Assembly (NCBI GenBank): GCA_026874595.1
Contig: CM049307.1
Coordinates: 64,970,870 to 65,034,869, forward strand
Direction: 5' to 3'
From: Sipunculus nudus
Lineage: Eukaryota > Annelida > Sipuncula > Golfingiida > Sipunculidae
Length of the DNA stretch: 64,000 nucleotides
Part shown: piece after piece, positions 34,501 through 47,990 of the stretch
How the letters are laid out: each line of letters begins with the position of its first letter
How positions within the stretch are numbered: position 1 is the first letter of the stretch
Notes under the pieces: model-generated
Databases searched by the model: none
Seen by the model: the letters and a program-made list of their open reading frames with translations, nothing else
What the model was told of the DNA's origin: nothing
Made by a program: the position numbers and the translations under genes

Positions 34501-37500
34501 TTTATCTCCTCTGTTAATGGCCCGTCCAACACTTTACTCTGACCTTCCATCCCCTCTTTTGACAAACCATCCAACCATATATTTCTTTGACCTTTTTATC
34601 TCCTACCTTCCATCCCCTCTTTTGACAAACCACCCAACTATATTTTTCTTTGACCTTTTTATCCCCTCTGTTAATGGCCCGTCCAACACTTTACTCTGAG
34701 CTTCCATCTCCTCTTTTGAAAAATTGCCCAACCCTATATTTCTTTGACCTTTTTATCTCCTACCTTCCATCCCCTCTTTTGACAAACCACCAAACTATAT
34801 TTTTATTTGACCTTTTTATCTCCTCTGTTAATGGCCCGTCCAACACTTTACTCTGACCTTCCATCCCCTCTTTTGACAAACCGCCCAATGCTATATTTCT
34901 TTGACCTTTTTATCTTCTCTGTTGGTGACCCGTCCAACAATTTACTCTGACCTTCCATCCCCTCTTTGGACAAACCACCGAATCCTATATTTCTTTGACC
35001 TTTTTATCTCCTCTGTTAATGGCCTGTACAACACTTTACTCTGACCTTCCATCCCCTCTTTAGACGAAGCACCCAACCATATATTTGTTTGACCTTTTTA
35101 TCTCCTCTGTTAATAGCCCGTCCAACACTTTACTCTGACCTTCCATCCCCTCTTTTGACAAACCACCCAACCATATATTTCTTTGACCTTTTTATCTCCT
35201 ACCTTCCATCCCCTCTTTGGACAAACCAACCAACCATATATTTCTTTGACCTTTTTATCTTCTCTGTTGGTGACCCATCCAACACTTTACTCTGACCTTC
35301 GATCCCCTCTTTGGATAAACCACCCAACCCTATATTTCTTTGACCTTTTTATCTCCTCTGTTAATGGCCCGTCCAACACTTTACTCTGACCTTCCATCCC
35401 CTCTTTAGACGAACCACACAACCATATATTTCTTTGACCTTTTTATTTCCTCTGTTAATGGCCCGTCCTACACTTTACTCTGACCTTCCATCCCCTCTTT
35501 TGACAAACTACCCAACCATATCTTTCTTTGATCTTTTTATCTTCTCTGTTAATGGCCCGTCCTACACTTTACTCTGACCTTTCATCCCCTGTTTTGACAA
35601 ACTGCCCAACCCTATATTTCTTTGACCTATTTATCTCCTCTGTTAATGGCCCGTCCAATACTTTACTCTGACCTTCCATCCCCTCTTTGGACAAACCACC
35701 CAACCCTATTTTTCTTTGACCTTTTTATCTGCTCTGTTAATGGCCCGTTCAACACTTTAGTCTGACCTTCCATCCCCTCTTTAGAGGAACCACCAACCCT
35801 TATATTTCTTTAACCTTTTTTTCTCCTCTGTTAATGGCCCGTCAAACACTTTTCTTTTACCTTCCATCTCGACTGTTGACGATCCGTCCAACCCTATATT
35901 TCTTTGACCTTTTTATCTCCTCTGTTAATGGCCCGTCCAACACTTTACTCTGAGCTTCCATCCCCTCTTTTGACAAACCACCCAACAATATATTTCTTTG
36001 ACCTTTTTATCTCCTCTGTTAATGATCCGTCCAACACTTATCTCCCACCTTCCATCCCCTCTTTTGACAAACCAACCAACCATATATTTCTTTGACCTTT
36101 TTATCTCCTCTGTGAATGACCCGTCCAACACTTTACTCTGACCTTCCATCCCTCTTTTGACAAACCACCTAACCCTATATTTCTTTGACCTTTTTTTCTC
36201 CTCTGTTAATGGCCCGTCCAACACTTTACTCTGACCTTCCATCCTCTCTTTGGAAAAACCACCCAACCATATATTTCTTTGACCTTTTTATCTCCTCTGT
36301 TAATGGCCTGTCCAACACTTTACTCTGACCTTCCATCCCCTCTTTTGTCAAACCACTCAACTATATATTTCTTTGACCTTTTTATCTCCTACCTTCCATC
36401 CCCTCTTTTGACGAACCACCCAACCCTATATTTCTTTGACCTTTTTATCTCCTCTGTTAATAACCCGTCCAACACTTTACTCTGACCTTCCATCCCCTCT
36501 TTGGACAAACCACCCAACCATATGTTTCTTTGACCTTTTTATCTCCTCTGTTAATAGCCCGTAGAACACTTTACTCTGACCTCCCATCCCCTCTTTTGAC
36601 AAACCACCCAACCATATCTTTCTTTGATCTTTTTATCTCCTCTGTTAATGGCCCGTCCAACACTTTACTCTGAGCTTCCATCCCCTCTTTTGACAAACCG
36701 CCCAACCCTATATTTCTTTGACCTTTTTATCTTCTCTGTTGGTGACCCGTCCAACACTTTACTCTGAACTTCCATCCCCTCTTTTGACAAACCACCCAAT
36801 CCTATATTTCTTTGATCTTTTTATCTCCTCTGTTAATGGCCCGTCCAATACTTTACTCTAGCCTTCCATCCCCTCTTTGGACAAACCACCCAACCCTATA
36901 TTTCTTTGACCTTTTTATCTGCTCTGTTAATGGCCCGTTCAACACTTTACTCAGACCTTCCATTCCCGACTGTTGACGATCCGTCCAACCCTATATTTCT
37001 TTGACATTTTTATCTCCTCTGTTAATGGGCCGTCCAACACTTTACTCTGACCTTCCATCCCCTCTTTTGACAAACCATCCAACCCTATATTTCTTTGACC
37101 TTTTTATCTCCTCTGTTAATGGCCCGTCCAACACTTTACTCTGAGCTTCCATCCCATCTTTTGTCAAACCGCCCAACCCTATATTTCTTTGACCTTTTTT
37201 ATATTCTCTGTTGGTGACCCGTCGAACCCTATACTCTGACCTTCCATCCCCTCTTTTGACAAACCAACCAACCCTATATTTCTTTGATCTTTTTATCTCG
37301 TCTGTGAATGACCCGTCCAACACTTTACTCTGACCTTCCATCCCCTCTTTTGACAAACCACCCTACCATATATTTCTTTGATCTTTTTATCTCGTCTGTG
37401 AATGACCCGTCCAACACTTTACTCTGAGCTTCCATCCCCTCTTTTGACAAACCACCCTACCATATATTTCTTTGACTTCCCCATCTCCTATGTTCATGAC

Positions 37501-37800
37501 CCGTCAACCTTATGCTCCTTTGACCTCCCCATCTCCACTGTTGACGATCCGTCCAACCCTATATTTCTTTGACCTCGTCATCTCCTATATTTGCAACCCG
37601 ACACCCAGTTCAATCCTACACTCATTTGTTCATCCACGTTTCCTCTGTTGGCAACCCAACACCAAGTCCAATCTTAAACTCTTTTGTCCTTCCCCGTTTC
37701 CTCTGTTGGCAGCCAGGCATCCAGTACCAATCATTTACTCCTTAAGTTTGACTTTCCATCTCCTCTGTAGGGGATCCGTGTTGCAGTCCAACTCTGTTCC
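31560..37800. repeat. Large minisatellite, 94-bp unit with 63-bp variants
   Basis: The main unit is 94 bp and contains 'ttctttgacctttttatctc', 'gttaatggcccgtccaacac' and 'ctgaccttccatcccctctt'. A shortened 63-bp form, lacking the 31 bp from 'ctgttaatgg' to 'tactctg', recurs near 32505, 33038, 33852, 34195, 34448, 34600, 34760, 35200 and 36390. I estimate about 65 units. Variant classes include 'gttggtgacc' and 'ccatctccactgttgatgatc'. The left edge is fairly sharp and the right edge decays between 37480 and 37800. Many 60-110-residue open frames on both strands are products of the repeat. No gene is called here. Confidence 0.95.
32300..33410. repeat. 533-bp higher-order duplication within the minisatellite
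   Basis: The segment from about 32300 to 32870 is repeated almost exactly 533 bp later, including rare variants ('ttgtccctt', 'ccactgttgatgatccg', 'ccagtactttattctg'). 533 equals five 94-bp units plus one 63-bp unit. Confidence 0.85.
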
Positions 37801-37895
37801 CATGATCTTTTGATATTCATGTCGTATCTTAGCGGTGTACCTTGAAATATCCTACAATGGAGATATTAATATTGCAGAATAAAGTACAAGAATTA

Positions 37896-38060
37896 CCTCC
37901 GCGACGGAGGTTAATTGTTGACATCAGTATCTTTGTTTGTCGGTTTGTGTGTTAATAGGATTGGGTGGAACCACTGTACTTATTTCTACATTTACTTATA
38001 GTGGGTATTGGGCAGGCAGGAATCCATTAACTTTTGGTAAGAATCCGGACAGGGTTTGTA
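37896..38060 (+). repeat. Dispersed repeat fragment, 'acctccgcgacggaggtta' type
   Basis: Begins with the hairpin 'acctccgcgacggaggt', followed by 'tttgtttgtcggtttgtgtg' and 'ggattgggtggaaccactgtac'. This arrangement is familiar from dispersed repeats in many invertebrate genomes. Only an end fragment is present. Confidence 0.5.
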
Positions 38061-38251
38061 AGCACTCTGCTGATACCCTCTAGTTTCAAGTTGTTTGTAA
38101 CGTAAGCCCTGAGCAGGAACGTTGTCCACTTAATGAGAAGAGAATATCTAAACATGCAGGATCTAATACACAAATCCCAATACGTTTTACCAGGGATAGT
38201 GGTAAAGGAGGTGCGGCATAATCAGAGTAACAAAACAAAGACACGTGTGTG

Positions 38252-38284
38252 ATGGCGGCGAGCATCACGAACTACTTGAGACAG
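38252..38284 (+). CDS. Very short candidate first exon
   Basis: ATGGCGGCGAGC follows 'cacgtgtgtg' and gives MAASITNYLRQ, then a weak donor-like GTTACG at 38285. The good start context in a less AT-rich stretch suggests a first exon, but the donor is poor, the frame closes within seven codons if not spliced, and no next exon was found. Confidence 0.18.
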
Positions 38285-39020
38285 GTTACGTACCTAGTTC
38301 TCTAAAGATAAGCAGAGCACACGTGTTTTACGTGTACTCGTCTGAAATATATACAAAGCTTGCTTCCCTCTCCTATCTGTACACAGTATATATTCCCAGT
38401 CACGCCAGTCATCGCAGCTATGAGCAGAGCTGTAATATGGCTGGGGGTTATAAGTAGCTTTCTCCGGTAAAGCACCAATAAGAAATTCCAGTTTAAGTAC
38501 AGGATCCCGGCAACGAGTAACCACTCCTCAACTAGGGCTCATCTTTGAATAAAAACAGGTCATATTATCTCTATCACTGCGGGGGTCATGAGATATGGTG
38601 CAGACGTTAAGATGCTCCTATATCCAGTCCAACTGTTGCCAAGCCAAACCATTATGTTAGTGCACTCAGTGCCCATACAGTCTAACAGTGATGATGTTTA
38701 TGTTCCACCCCCGGTCTCCACATATATAGCGCGCTGACTTGGGCTTGATATCATGAATATTGCCCTCCACTTTTTTCAGCAGATGAGATTTTGTGATTCC
38801 TGAGCAGGTTCCTTCATCAATTAAAATATCCGCAGTTTTACATGTGAAACATGTTTTAAATGTGTAACATTTGAATTTTCTCTAATTATCACAGGTCATG
38901 CGGGACATTCAATCAAATACGAATGTAACTCCACCATGGATAAAATTTAGATTGAAATCAAAAGACGTAAATATTATAAAGTGCACATTTGAACAGAATG
39001 AATGTGTCAGTCTTTTTTTT
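38285..39020. other. Unassigned low-repeat DNA
   Basis: No further exon or RNA gene recognised before the LINE remnant. Confidence 0.4.
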
Positions 39021-39029
39021 TTAATTTTA

Positions 39030-41730
39030 CAAATATTGCTTGTATGAATGTATACGAAGCAGTCTAAAATTTTAAAATGTTAATTCACAAAGTTACAGAA
39101 GAAGTAACGAGCTATGAACAATTTAAAATATCAAAGTCAAGCTGGTGGGATAAAGACTGTCGTATAGAAAAAAAAACCAGTAAAAATGACTGCTCTTACA
39201 AAATATAGAAAAACAGGGGAACCAGTGATTTGACCGACTATTAAAGTAAAAAAACAAACATTTAATAGGTTGTGCTATATAAAAAAAAAAGAAAAATTAC
39301 AAAGAAAAAACCCTTCAAGCAAAGTGTACAAAATAAAATACCAATGACATTTGGAAATATGTTCGAAATTATAAAAGACCTAAGAAAATAACCAACATAG
39401 AACCAAATCAGTGGTATTTCTATTTTAAAGATCTGCTAAACAACTGTAAAAATGAGATAACTGATTACAAGAGATGGCGTTAAAAGATATATAGAAAGAA
39501 ACTATGATGAAAAATATGAGTGTGAGCTCCTATATATTCAAGCATTACTATCAAAGAAATCAAAGATGTTATTGATCAAATACAAAGAGGAAAGTCACCT
39601 GGGCGAGATGACATAGCTATAGACATAATTAAAGACGGTCCGTTTTACTTGCTATACCCTTATTTTAGTTACATTATTAAACAGTATTTTTTTCAGTCAG
39701 GGATCTTTCCAGATGATTTTGGTGGAGCCATAATATTACCGTTATACAAAAAAGGTTAAGTAAATCAGCCGAAAAAATACAGGGGTATTTCTTTATCAAA
39801 TGTTATGGGTAAAATATTCACTTAAGTCCTATATACAACAGGTTGATTGAATATGTGGAAAGACAAAATATCTTATCGGAGGTACAAGCGGGATACAGAA
39901 AAGAATACAGCACCATAGATCATGCTTTTCTTTTACAAGCTTTGGTTCATAAATACTTATGCAAGCGAAAGGGGTGATTTTATTGTATATTTGTGGATTT
40001 AAGCAAAGCTGTTGACTCTGTACAACATGAAAGGTTATGGAATTCACTACTTTTAGCAAAATAATAAATGGTAAGATACTTAAAACTATCAGATATATAT
40101 GTACTCAAAAATGCAATCAGGAATATCGTTACAGATAAAAGGGATTACGAGTTATTGTAAATGTTCTATTGGTACAAGGCAAGGTCGTATGGTGAGTCCT
40201 TTACTTTTTTCTCTATTTATTAATGAATATTATAAAAAAAATGAATAATTCCCTGTAAAGAGATTTTTGTAAATGAAGATCTCCCTAATATTATGACCTT
40301 GATGTTTGCTGATGACCTTGTTAACTTTGGAGATACAGTTGGCAGACTTTAAAAGCATTTTTTGTCATCTTCAAGATTTTTGTTTAAAAAAAATATGGAA
40401 TGCAAACAAATATGGATAAAACAAATGTAATAGTATATAGAAGAGGAAAATTACGGGATAATGAAAAAAATAGATGTAGTTTATCATTATTACTATCTTG
40501 GAACTGTTTTTACATCAAAATTATCATGGACAGGAGCACATCAACCAGACAATGCAGGCTAACAAAGCTCTAATTGTTATCAGGAACTTTAATAAAAAAA
40601 GTGTGGAAATTTAACAGTTACACAAATTTTTAAATTATTTTATAGTATGGTTGCACCAATCTTGATGTATGGGTGTGAGATTTTAGGCCATTCAAAAATT
40701 GAAACAGTAGAAAGAGTTCACAAAAATGTTGTATGTGTTATGTCTTTTGGTGCTATACACTCCAAATGCAGCAGTTTTGGGTGACTGTGGAAGACTTTTT
40801 GTTAAATATGCAGTCCGTTGCATAAAAAACGAGTCGAAAATTGTTCATATAAAGGATAATAGATATCCAAAACACTTGTATCAGTTTTTATTGAAGTCAG
40901 ATAAAAACGGAAAAATTAATTGGGTCACTAACATCAGAACTTTGTTATTTCAAGTCGGATTCGGATATGTGTGGCTGGTACAATCTATAAAGGAGACATA
41001 ACCATTTTTATTGATCTTTTTAAACATATAATAAAAGACATGGCAATCCAAAATTGGCATAATAATGTTCACTCCTGTAATAAATTAAATTTCTATTGAA
41101 TCTTCAAGTCATTGTAAACTGTTGAAAAATATTTATTATGTGTACAAAATAAAAAAACATTTTAAGGCACTCGCTCAATTGAGATGCTGCGACCACAGAT
41201 TAGCTATAGGAATAGATCATCAGAGAGAAACAAAGGATTAGACATAGAGGAAAGAATCTGTATATATAATGGTATCAACATGGCTACAATATTTAAGAAG
41301 ACGAGAGTCATTTTTTTTTTAGATTGTCCTTTATACAATGATTTACGTCTGTTATATATTTAAGAAGAGATTTGTCACAACCTCATTAATATAATTAAAA
41401 AGAATATTTAATTTGGAAAATCTATCAGAAATTTCAAATTTAGCAATTTTTTCTTATAACGGTTTTGTTTAAAGACAGAAAATGTTAGAAAATTTATATT
41501 TAAAGCACTACTTTATGACATGATACATTAGTTAAAATTCATATTTTCTTTTCATCGAGAGGTGAGCAATTATGTATTGTTATTTTATATCTATATTTAC
41601 TTTAAATGCACAAATATGGTTATGATTCATTTGTATTTTAAAATGGAATATTGATGTTTGTAATTGGAACTTTGGGCCTGAGGCCTTTATTTCTGAATAA
41701 ACTCTTTATTTCTTTCTTTCTTTATATCAA
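39030..41730 (+). pseudogene. Degenerate LINE (non-LTR retrotransposon) with reverse transcriptase remnants
   Basis: Translated pieces in shifting frames give typical LINE reverse transcriptase landmarks: a spacer helix region with 'WWDKDC' near 39140, 'GKSPGRDDI' near 39586, 'KKYRGISL' near 39770, a 'QAGYRK' block near 39885, 'SIGTRQG' near 40165, and the catalytic FADD at 40305-40316. Stops (such as TAA just after 'LYKKG' near 39758) and frameshifts break the frame throughout. Downstream 'LMYGCE' near 40660 fits the region after the thumb. The 3' end is 'ggcctgaggcctttatttctgaataaa' followed by (TTTC)n near 41705, a usual LINE tail. The endonuclease part is missing, so it is 5'-truncated and dead. 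Confidence 0.85.
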
Positions 41731-42229
41731 TATTCTGTACACCACAACTCCAGTATGCAAGATATGCTAATCAAAACCAAAATTGAAAGATCCTTTCAAA
41801 AAAAAAGATTAATTATAATTATCATGCAAGTCACAAAATTCACAGAAGCTCTGCGCTACCCTTCTTTAGTCATGAAAGGATACATTTACGAATCTGAATA
41901 AACTTTCAGGTAAAAGGAAGGCTACGAATTAAGTTCGCGATGTACATATAATGGAATTATAATTAGTATCGTAGCTGTTACGCTTTGTTCTCTCTCTCTC
42001 TCATTTGTGGGTCAGACAATCTGAGATACTAGTATCATATACACTCTCGAAGTGGAGTCTATTTTGTTGAGCCACAGAAACAACGCTCGTCTTTATAGGG
42101 GAAGTCATTGGTTATACCTCCAGCGTTTTAGTATAACCCTAGATATTTTTATTTAAACCTGTTTACTATGGACGTACATGCACTGTAATGTACACATAAA
42201 AAACAAGCCCTTGAGGCTTTAAAAGCCTA
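41731..42229. other. Unassigned AT-rich DNA
   Basis: A short (CT)n run near 41992. No gene seen. Confidence 0.4.
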
Positions 42230-42910
42230 CTTAATATGTTCTGAGGCCACCAGAACAGTTTGTCCGGGGGCTGTGTCGGCGTTTTGGTTAGATAAGGTCC
42301 CTCAGGACAGCCGAGTGCGCCGCAGCCCCTTCATACACGGGGTCTTAATATTCACAGCATCTTGTGTTTATCATCGTCAGTCTCCTGTCCTTTCTTGCCA
42401 AGATCAAAGGCCGGCGCGTTAGTTTTATGTCAAGTGGGTTAGAGGTGAGATCCTGTTTATAAAGCGCTCCTTGGGTATTTCTCCTTTTTATTTTACCCCG
42501 CCTGGAGCAAAAATAAAACCTTCACGATCCCTCCACGGTGCCCGTTCAAATTTTAAAGGCTTGCACTTGTGCCATGTTGTATCCATATAAAAGTCGTCTT
42601 TCATTATATCACGTGGGGTTTTTGAGCGTATTGGTTAGGGACAGGGGGTTTCTTATTGTAACAATGAGAGACCGCTCACATAAAGCAGCTTTATATCTTT
42701 TGTTCTGCTGTTTCTGCTGCTGGCATTTCAGGCACAAAGGCTGGCTGAGCTGGCTATCAAGCAGACTGTCTGATTTGACATGCCGCCTGCTCCACTTACT
42801 GGCCCAGCAGCGTATCATAAGCCTCATGCCAGACAAATTGTCGTTAGCTGTAAACCACCTCATTTGTGTTGCTCTTATTGCTTCTGTTATGGAGGTATAT
42901 TCACCAAGAT
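42230..42910. other. Low-repeat island resembling conserved non-coding DNA
   Basis: Sequence here is of mixed base composition and lacks the dispersed repeats of the rest of the window. It has 125- and 84-residue open frames on opposite strands with no family match. Its texture (dense, varied words such as 'ccgcctgctccacttactgg' and 'cagactgtctgatttgacat') is what I associate with regulatory islands near developmental genes. Conservation cannot be tested here. Confidence 0.25.
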
Positions 42911-44929
42911 TATAGTTTCCCCGTATTTCACTGCAGGAAAATCCCTTATCACTATATATTTTACCATAGTTGATAATCAGCGACTATATAGGCTTATAAC
43001 GACAAAATAGCGACTATACTGGAGATGGTTACCGTGAGTAACGCAGTGTATTACTCGCCCCCTAATATAAGACCCATACCGCATACCGCTGACGCAAACA
43101 GCATACTATAGAGCTTTAATTGGTATGCGGTTGGCAGTTTTATTTCTCTGAACCACATTTCTGTTTTCTATTATGACCTTATACATGTACTTTCTAAGAT
43201 GCTACTTGTCGAAAACTGATTTGTTTTGCAAAGACAAGGTAATGTATACTTATAGTAAAGTGACCGAAAAATCAGAGATGTATAGAAAATTCAATATATA
43301 AAATGTTTGGAGCTCCATAATATGTGAGGAAACCCGCATGCATATGTCATTGTTGAATTTGGACCCACACAACCCAGTACAGCTAGCGTATCCTTGTCCA
43401 TTGCATGGTGTAAAGGGATCAATAATTAATTCACCTAGTCTTGCGAATAATTTATGTCTGCTCCTCCTCGATGGAAGTTGATTGATTTTCCCCGTTAAGT
43501 TTAAATGTTATTCATAAATTTATATAGTTACAGGGATATAAAGGTATTGTCTATATAGGTAATTGAAAAACCTGTGCCATGCAAACACGTCAGCGGAATG
43601 CTTTTGTAGAAATTCGATAATATCCAATAGTCTGGTTATTTTACCAAGCCACCGGCATTCCTGCAGATGTACACTTAATGCTTTAATAAACCTAAGAGCT
43701 GTTATTTATGTTACTGCCATGATGCACATTAGGCAGGTTCCTTTCACTCCCGCAGTGTCATTGTTAACTTTCTAGTCCTCCCTGCTCTCGGCGGGTTTTC
43801 AGTTATACCAGAAGGGGTAACTAAATAAAACCGTTGTGCAGATATGATCGACTCAGCCGGCTTGTCAAGTGTACATCTTTTTTGTAGGTAAACCAGGCAA
43901 GGATGTAATATTTTAGATGATGTCGTGTAGCGATGAAAGTTAAAAAAGGGTCATATTTAAGGAGATACCCCTATCTCAACAACAAGCTGACTGTGCATAT
44001 CATTTAACCGTTAGAATGTCTTGTTTTTGAAAAATCGATATTGTAAAGTGCAAGTGTGCAAAAGGCATGCATGTAACCCTTTTTCTGTGAAAACATCGGG
44101 AAAAAACAATTTTCATTGTATTTCGTTATTTTTTTAAATGACGTGGTTAATGGTTTATTTATATGGTTATATCGACTACATTTGATAGAGAAGGTGTGCA
44201 CAAAGAAATGTATTTCATTAAATTTTAGGTGGTTATGCATGGGTTTAAATATTAGGAATAAGCCCTAAATATGATAATTTCATGCTGTGGCAAAATTGAT
44301 ACAGATCTTTTTTTCTAATTAATGCACAAAATGACTGTTATAAAAGTAATTATATTACTTTTATAATTCGGAATGTCTATATGCTGTAAAACATCATATG
44401 AACGCAGTGAAGTGGTTGTGCAGAATGGTCTTTGAACCGTATTATAGTGACAAAGCCTAAATCCAAACTTCAAATATCTATTATTTAAACAATACCTGGC
44501 ATGCCAGTCTCCTTGTTATTTGTTGAAGTTATATGGTGAAATTATATGTCCAACTGTTATCGATAACAGTCATGTAAATTTTATTTGATGGAAAGGAATA
44601 CCGTTCCATAAACTGATTAAAAACTAAAACCCGAAAATTGACAATTTCTCTCATTTTTTAAATTATATGACATGTTCATTTGTTTACAAGCTTCATTAAG
44701 ACAATGGTCTCATACATAAGAAAGCTTCATTGCAATAGGGCACTATTTAAAACTATTACAAAGAGGTGAAATCTGATTCGGTGACATCTTTCTCTGACAG
44801 CGCAAGAAACATGCATGGATTATTTTCAGTTTACTCTTCATTTCTGTTTCAACAACCCTTAAATAAATCGTTCAATACTAGCTCTTATTGTGATGGCGCT
44901 GAACTCACAATTTCACATAGTTGGCTTTT
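42911..44929. other. Unassigned DNA
   Basis: AT-rich, no tandem repeats and no splice-flanked exons. A palindrome, 'aaaagtaattatattactttt', lies near 44343. Confidence 0.4.
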
Positions 44930-45139
44930 CAGTGGCGGATCGGGGGGGGGGGGGGGGTCAAGGGGGTCCTGAACCTTTGGAGTTTAAAAACAACTTTTTT
45001 TTTGGGGGGGGGGGGGTTTCAAACCAAATTTTGCGACACTGACGCCCCTCCTTCCCGGACTAGAGGACTTTTTTTAGTTTTTTTTTTCAGTTTTCCTGGG
45101 CGTGACTCTCCCTTTCCAAAATCCTGAATCCGCCCCTAC
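44930..45139. mobile_element. hAT-like MITE with long G tracts
   Basis: Starts CAGTGGCGGATCGGGG and ends ATCCGCCCCTAC, an imperfect inverted repeat of the CAGTGGCGGAT type common to hAT MITEs. 'cttttc' flanks both ends, compatible with a decayed 8-bp target duplication. Inside are G runs (44941-44957 and 45006-45015) and pyrimidine tracts; the open frames here are incidental. Confidence 0.6.
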
Positions 45140-45589
45140 TTTTCCACCATATAGGGCATGCCAGGTTTAGTCATTATAGTGACTTTAATGACGATATATA
45201 CGGATGTCACAGTAACTATATATATATAGCAGAGTCTGCCGAATGTGTTATATTATGTGTATACGTGTATTTGGAATTTATTTATGTGATTATTATTATT
45301 ATCATATTTTTATTTTTTACGGTTATGGTGATATACAATACGGGTATGGTCATTTACAATACGGGTAGGGTGATCTTTGCTTCGTCTCCATATGGAAGCT
45401 TAAAGACTCCGCTGTCACAAACTATGGACACTCTAACGGTGAAAACGATACCACATTTAGCTTGTTATACCTCCGGTTGGGTAGACCAAATTTTGCCGGC
45501 CTATACCGCTGCATTAATGGAGGCTGTTACCTGGTTACAGCCTCTACGTAACAAATCTTCAATGGTGAGATGATTAACAATGTAACGGG

Positions 45590-46480
45590 GTTACATGAGC
45601 AGCGATGAATCACGCATCAACAGTGGCGGGTTTAACGTGGGCCCGCTGGTTTTTCTCAGGCTGTGACAGAGTATTAATCACTCTTTAAAGACTGGTTCGG
45701 CTTAGCGCTGCGCAGAAGTCGGTCGTGTCAGCTTGAATAGGAACATTACCGTAGATAACAAATCATGCAGACAGTTTTTCTCAGTACACAGGCATGTACG
45801 GAGACACAGCAGCGAGTGCCACTCTGCTAACAATGAGACCACATTTCTTATTTCTGTAGCCTGATTTTACTTACTGTGGGGCCTGGCTGGCTCATTATCC
45901 TACACTCCTATAATGTTACAATATTCATACCCCACAGACCAAGTCTCGTTTAAATGTCACATGGGCGTGACTGATAAGCTCCTGTCCGATTATAAACGAT
46001 TAGAACTGACAGACTGTCAAGAACCAGAGAGCTGTCGTATCTTTAAATGCTTGGTGAAAAATGGTAAAGGCTTTCGTTTCAACTGCGGTCTAAATTAAGA
46101 ATGGAATCCAAATTAAATGCCTTGTCGCTGGAGCTGTGTTATTATTTATACACCTTTGGGTGGGTATGGCCATATACTTTTATATGTCACGACTTTTCTT
46201 GTATGTAACAACATACCTCGCGCAATCATGAACGGAATCTCATGACATTTTCAGGGCATTTCGGTATGAAATCGATCAGATTTTAGTGTGGATCTGTCAC
46301 ATGATCCGGCTTCATGGACATCATCAAGGAATATACACAAATGTAAAGTCATTTATGCACGAATGAACCTGGGAATATGGGCTTAATAAGTGAATGCAAC
46401 CACGGTTTGGGGAGCATCGCGGAGGCTTGCATTCCTTATAATGCAGATTTCTAGTTAACAGTGTAGTATAACCCGATTAT
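45590..46480. other. Low-repeat island(s), possibly regulatory
   Basis: Two stretches, about 45590-46090 and 46240-46480, are free of repeats and of mixed composition. Homeobox-like words occur ('gtattaatcac', 'ggcttaataag'). A 61-residue plus-strand frame (45913-46098) has no family match. This is a judgement from texture only. Confidence 0.22.
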
Positions 46481-47179
46481 AGATCTTAATTCAAACTGAA
46501 AGACAAATAAACTGTTGAGTATTATAGTGGCACTAATCAAGTGCAATCATAGCTACCACCAGCTAAATATGGCCTACAGAGTCGTGCATTCACGGCTTAT
46601 GCAACCGTTGATAAGGGTGTTATATATTTAATTGGAATTATAAGCAATAATGGAAAAGAAATATAGCCAACTAGACAACTGCCCACAAGACCTTTATGAT
46701 AATCAAACAGGGACATTTGCCCATAGCTCTAATCCTCTAGCCACAAATTTTAAAAACACTAATGAAAACTTGAAAATTCTATAAAAGTTAAGAGACAGAA
46801 TACATTAAAATTTATATGCATGGAGCTCTTGATTTTTATATATTTGTGACACATAGATGTAGCACTTGATAGTACATCAGTCAACTATAAAGAGTAAAAT
46901 ATATATTTGCGTAGAATAATGCACTAAATGTGGGCAAATGTCTTCTTTCCCATTAAGATTGTGGGCAGCTCTCAAGTGGGCAATTGTCTGTGGGCATTGT
47001 CTTGTCATGTAATCATATTGGATTCACTACAACTGGTGAGTCCGGAATTGAATCGGATTTCAATGTACACTGTGACATGCAGTTAACAGATGAAACGAAT
47101 AAGTGGGATATATATAACAAGTCCGATGAAAACGTTATGGATCATCTGTCATTGTTTTATGTATATAAAGGCCTATAAA
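46481..47179. other. Unassigned AT-rich DNA
   Basis: No exon, RNA gene or repeat family recognised. Confidence 0.4.
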
Positions 47180-47580
47180 GGACTTTGATCACTTTCAAAT
47201 TATCATCTTCTCAGAGCTAGACGGGCTTAATTGAAAAAGCAAATTTTGCTAAAAGAAGCTTGTTTATAGTAAATAGATTTTCACTTCAAAGAGAGCGCCA
47301 GCGAATCATTTCTCTTGTCGTGTCGGCTGTATCCTTGGCAATGCATCTATTTCTGTAATAATGTTGATTTAATACACCGCAATATGTACCCTGGTAAGGA
47401 TGTTGGGACAGTTATTTGAGAGTGACAGCTGGTAATTTCAGGCTTGCTGCCTGGGTGGTGTTATGAGGCCCTGACTCAAAGCGTGGCCGTCATTGTGGGG
47501 ACAAGTTGTCGCACGCTCCATATGGCTAACAATGATTAATCGCTCACCAAACCTAATATGGCAGCAAAGAAATACGAATT
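47180..47580. other. Low-repeat island, possibly regulatory
   Basis: Includes 'ggcttaattgaaaaagcaa', 'gagagtgacagctggtaatt' and 'caatgattaatcgctcacc', words that could be homeodomain, MEIS/TGIF-type (TGACAG) and related sites. No coding frame stands out. Confidence 0.25.
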
Positions 47581-47749
47581 TGTCTACTGACCTTTGTGTT
47601 AATGAATCTATTACGGTCTACATATCAGGTCGTCTGTCGGCAATACACGTCTTACTTACTTGGTTTACACAGTACATGCATGTACATGAATGTGCTTTTG
47701 TAGAAATACAACTTACAATAAAAAAATAAAACAAAGTTTGTATAGAGAT

Positions 47750-47990
47750 CAGGGACGGATTTTAGGGGGCAATGCCCCTTCCTTTTCTCGACCTAAATAC
47801 AGAAAAGTATAAAAGTATACGACAATACACTCTTAATAAAAATCTTCCTCAGACAACCAAAAAATACAGCGTTATTCATTTTTTAATAAACGGAAGGGTT
47901 ACCCCCAATCCTTATAACCCCAAACCCTCCTGCGCTTGGGTGTGGTCCCCCCCCCCCTCTTGTTATTCTCTAACCACCCCTGAACATTCT
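47750..47990. mobile_element. Partial hAT-like MITE
   Basis: Begins CAGGGACGGATTTTAGGGGG, close to the CAGGGACGGAT ends of hAT MITEs. No matching right end is seen, so it is incomplete. A poly-C tract lies near 47949. Confidence 0.4.

Noticed and set aside
31560-37800. Many 60-113-residue open frames on both strands, looking like a protein family with FDLFISS-type repeats
   Set aside because: They are frames through a 94-bp tandem repeat; the same peptide appears repeatedly from different units, frames rotate because 94 is not divisible by 3, and none has a promoter, splice or family context.
39030-41730. Possible live reverse transcriptase gene
   Set aside because: Multiple stops and frameshifts break the frame, and the 5' part is missing.
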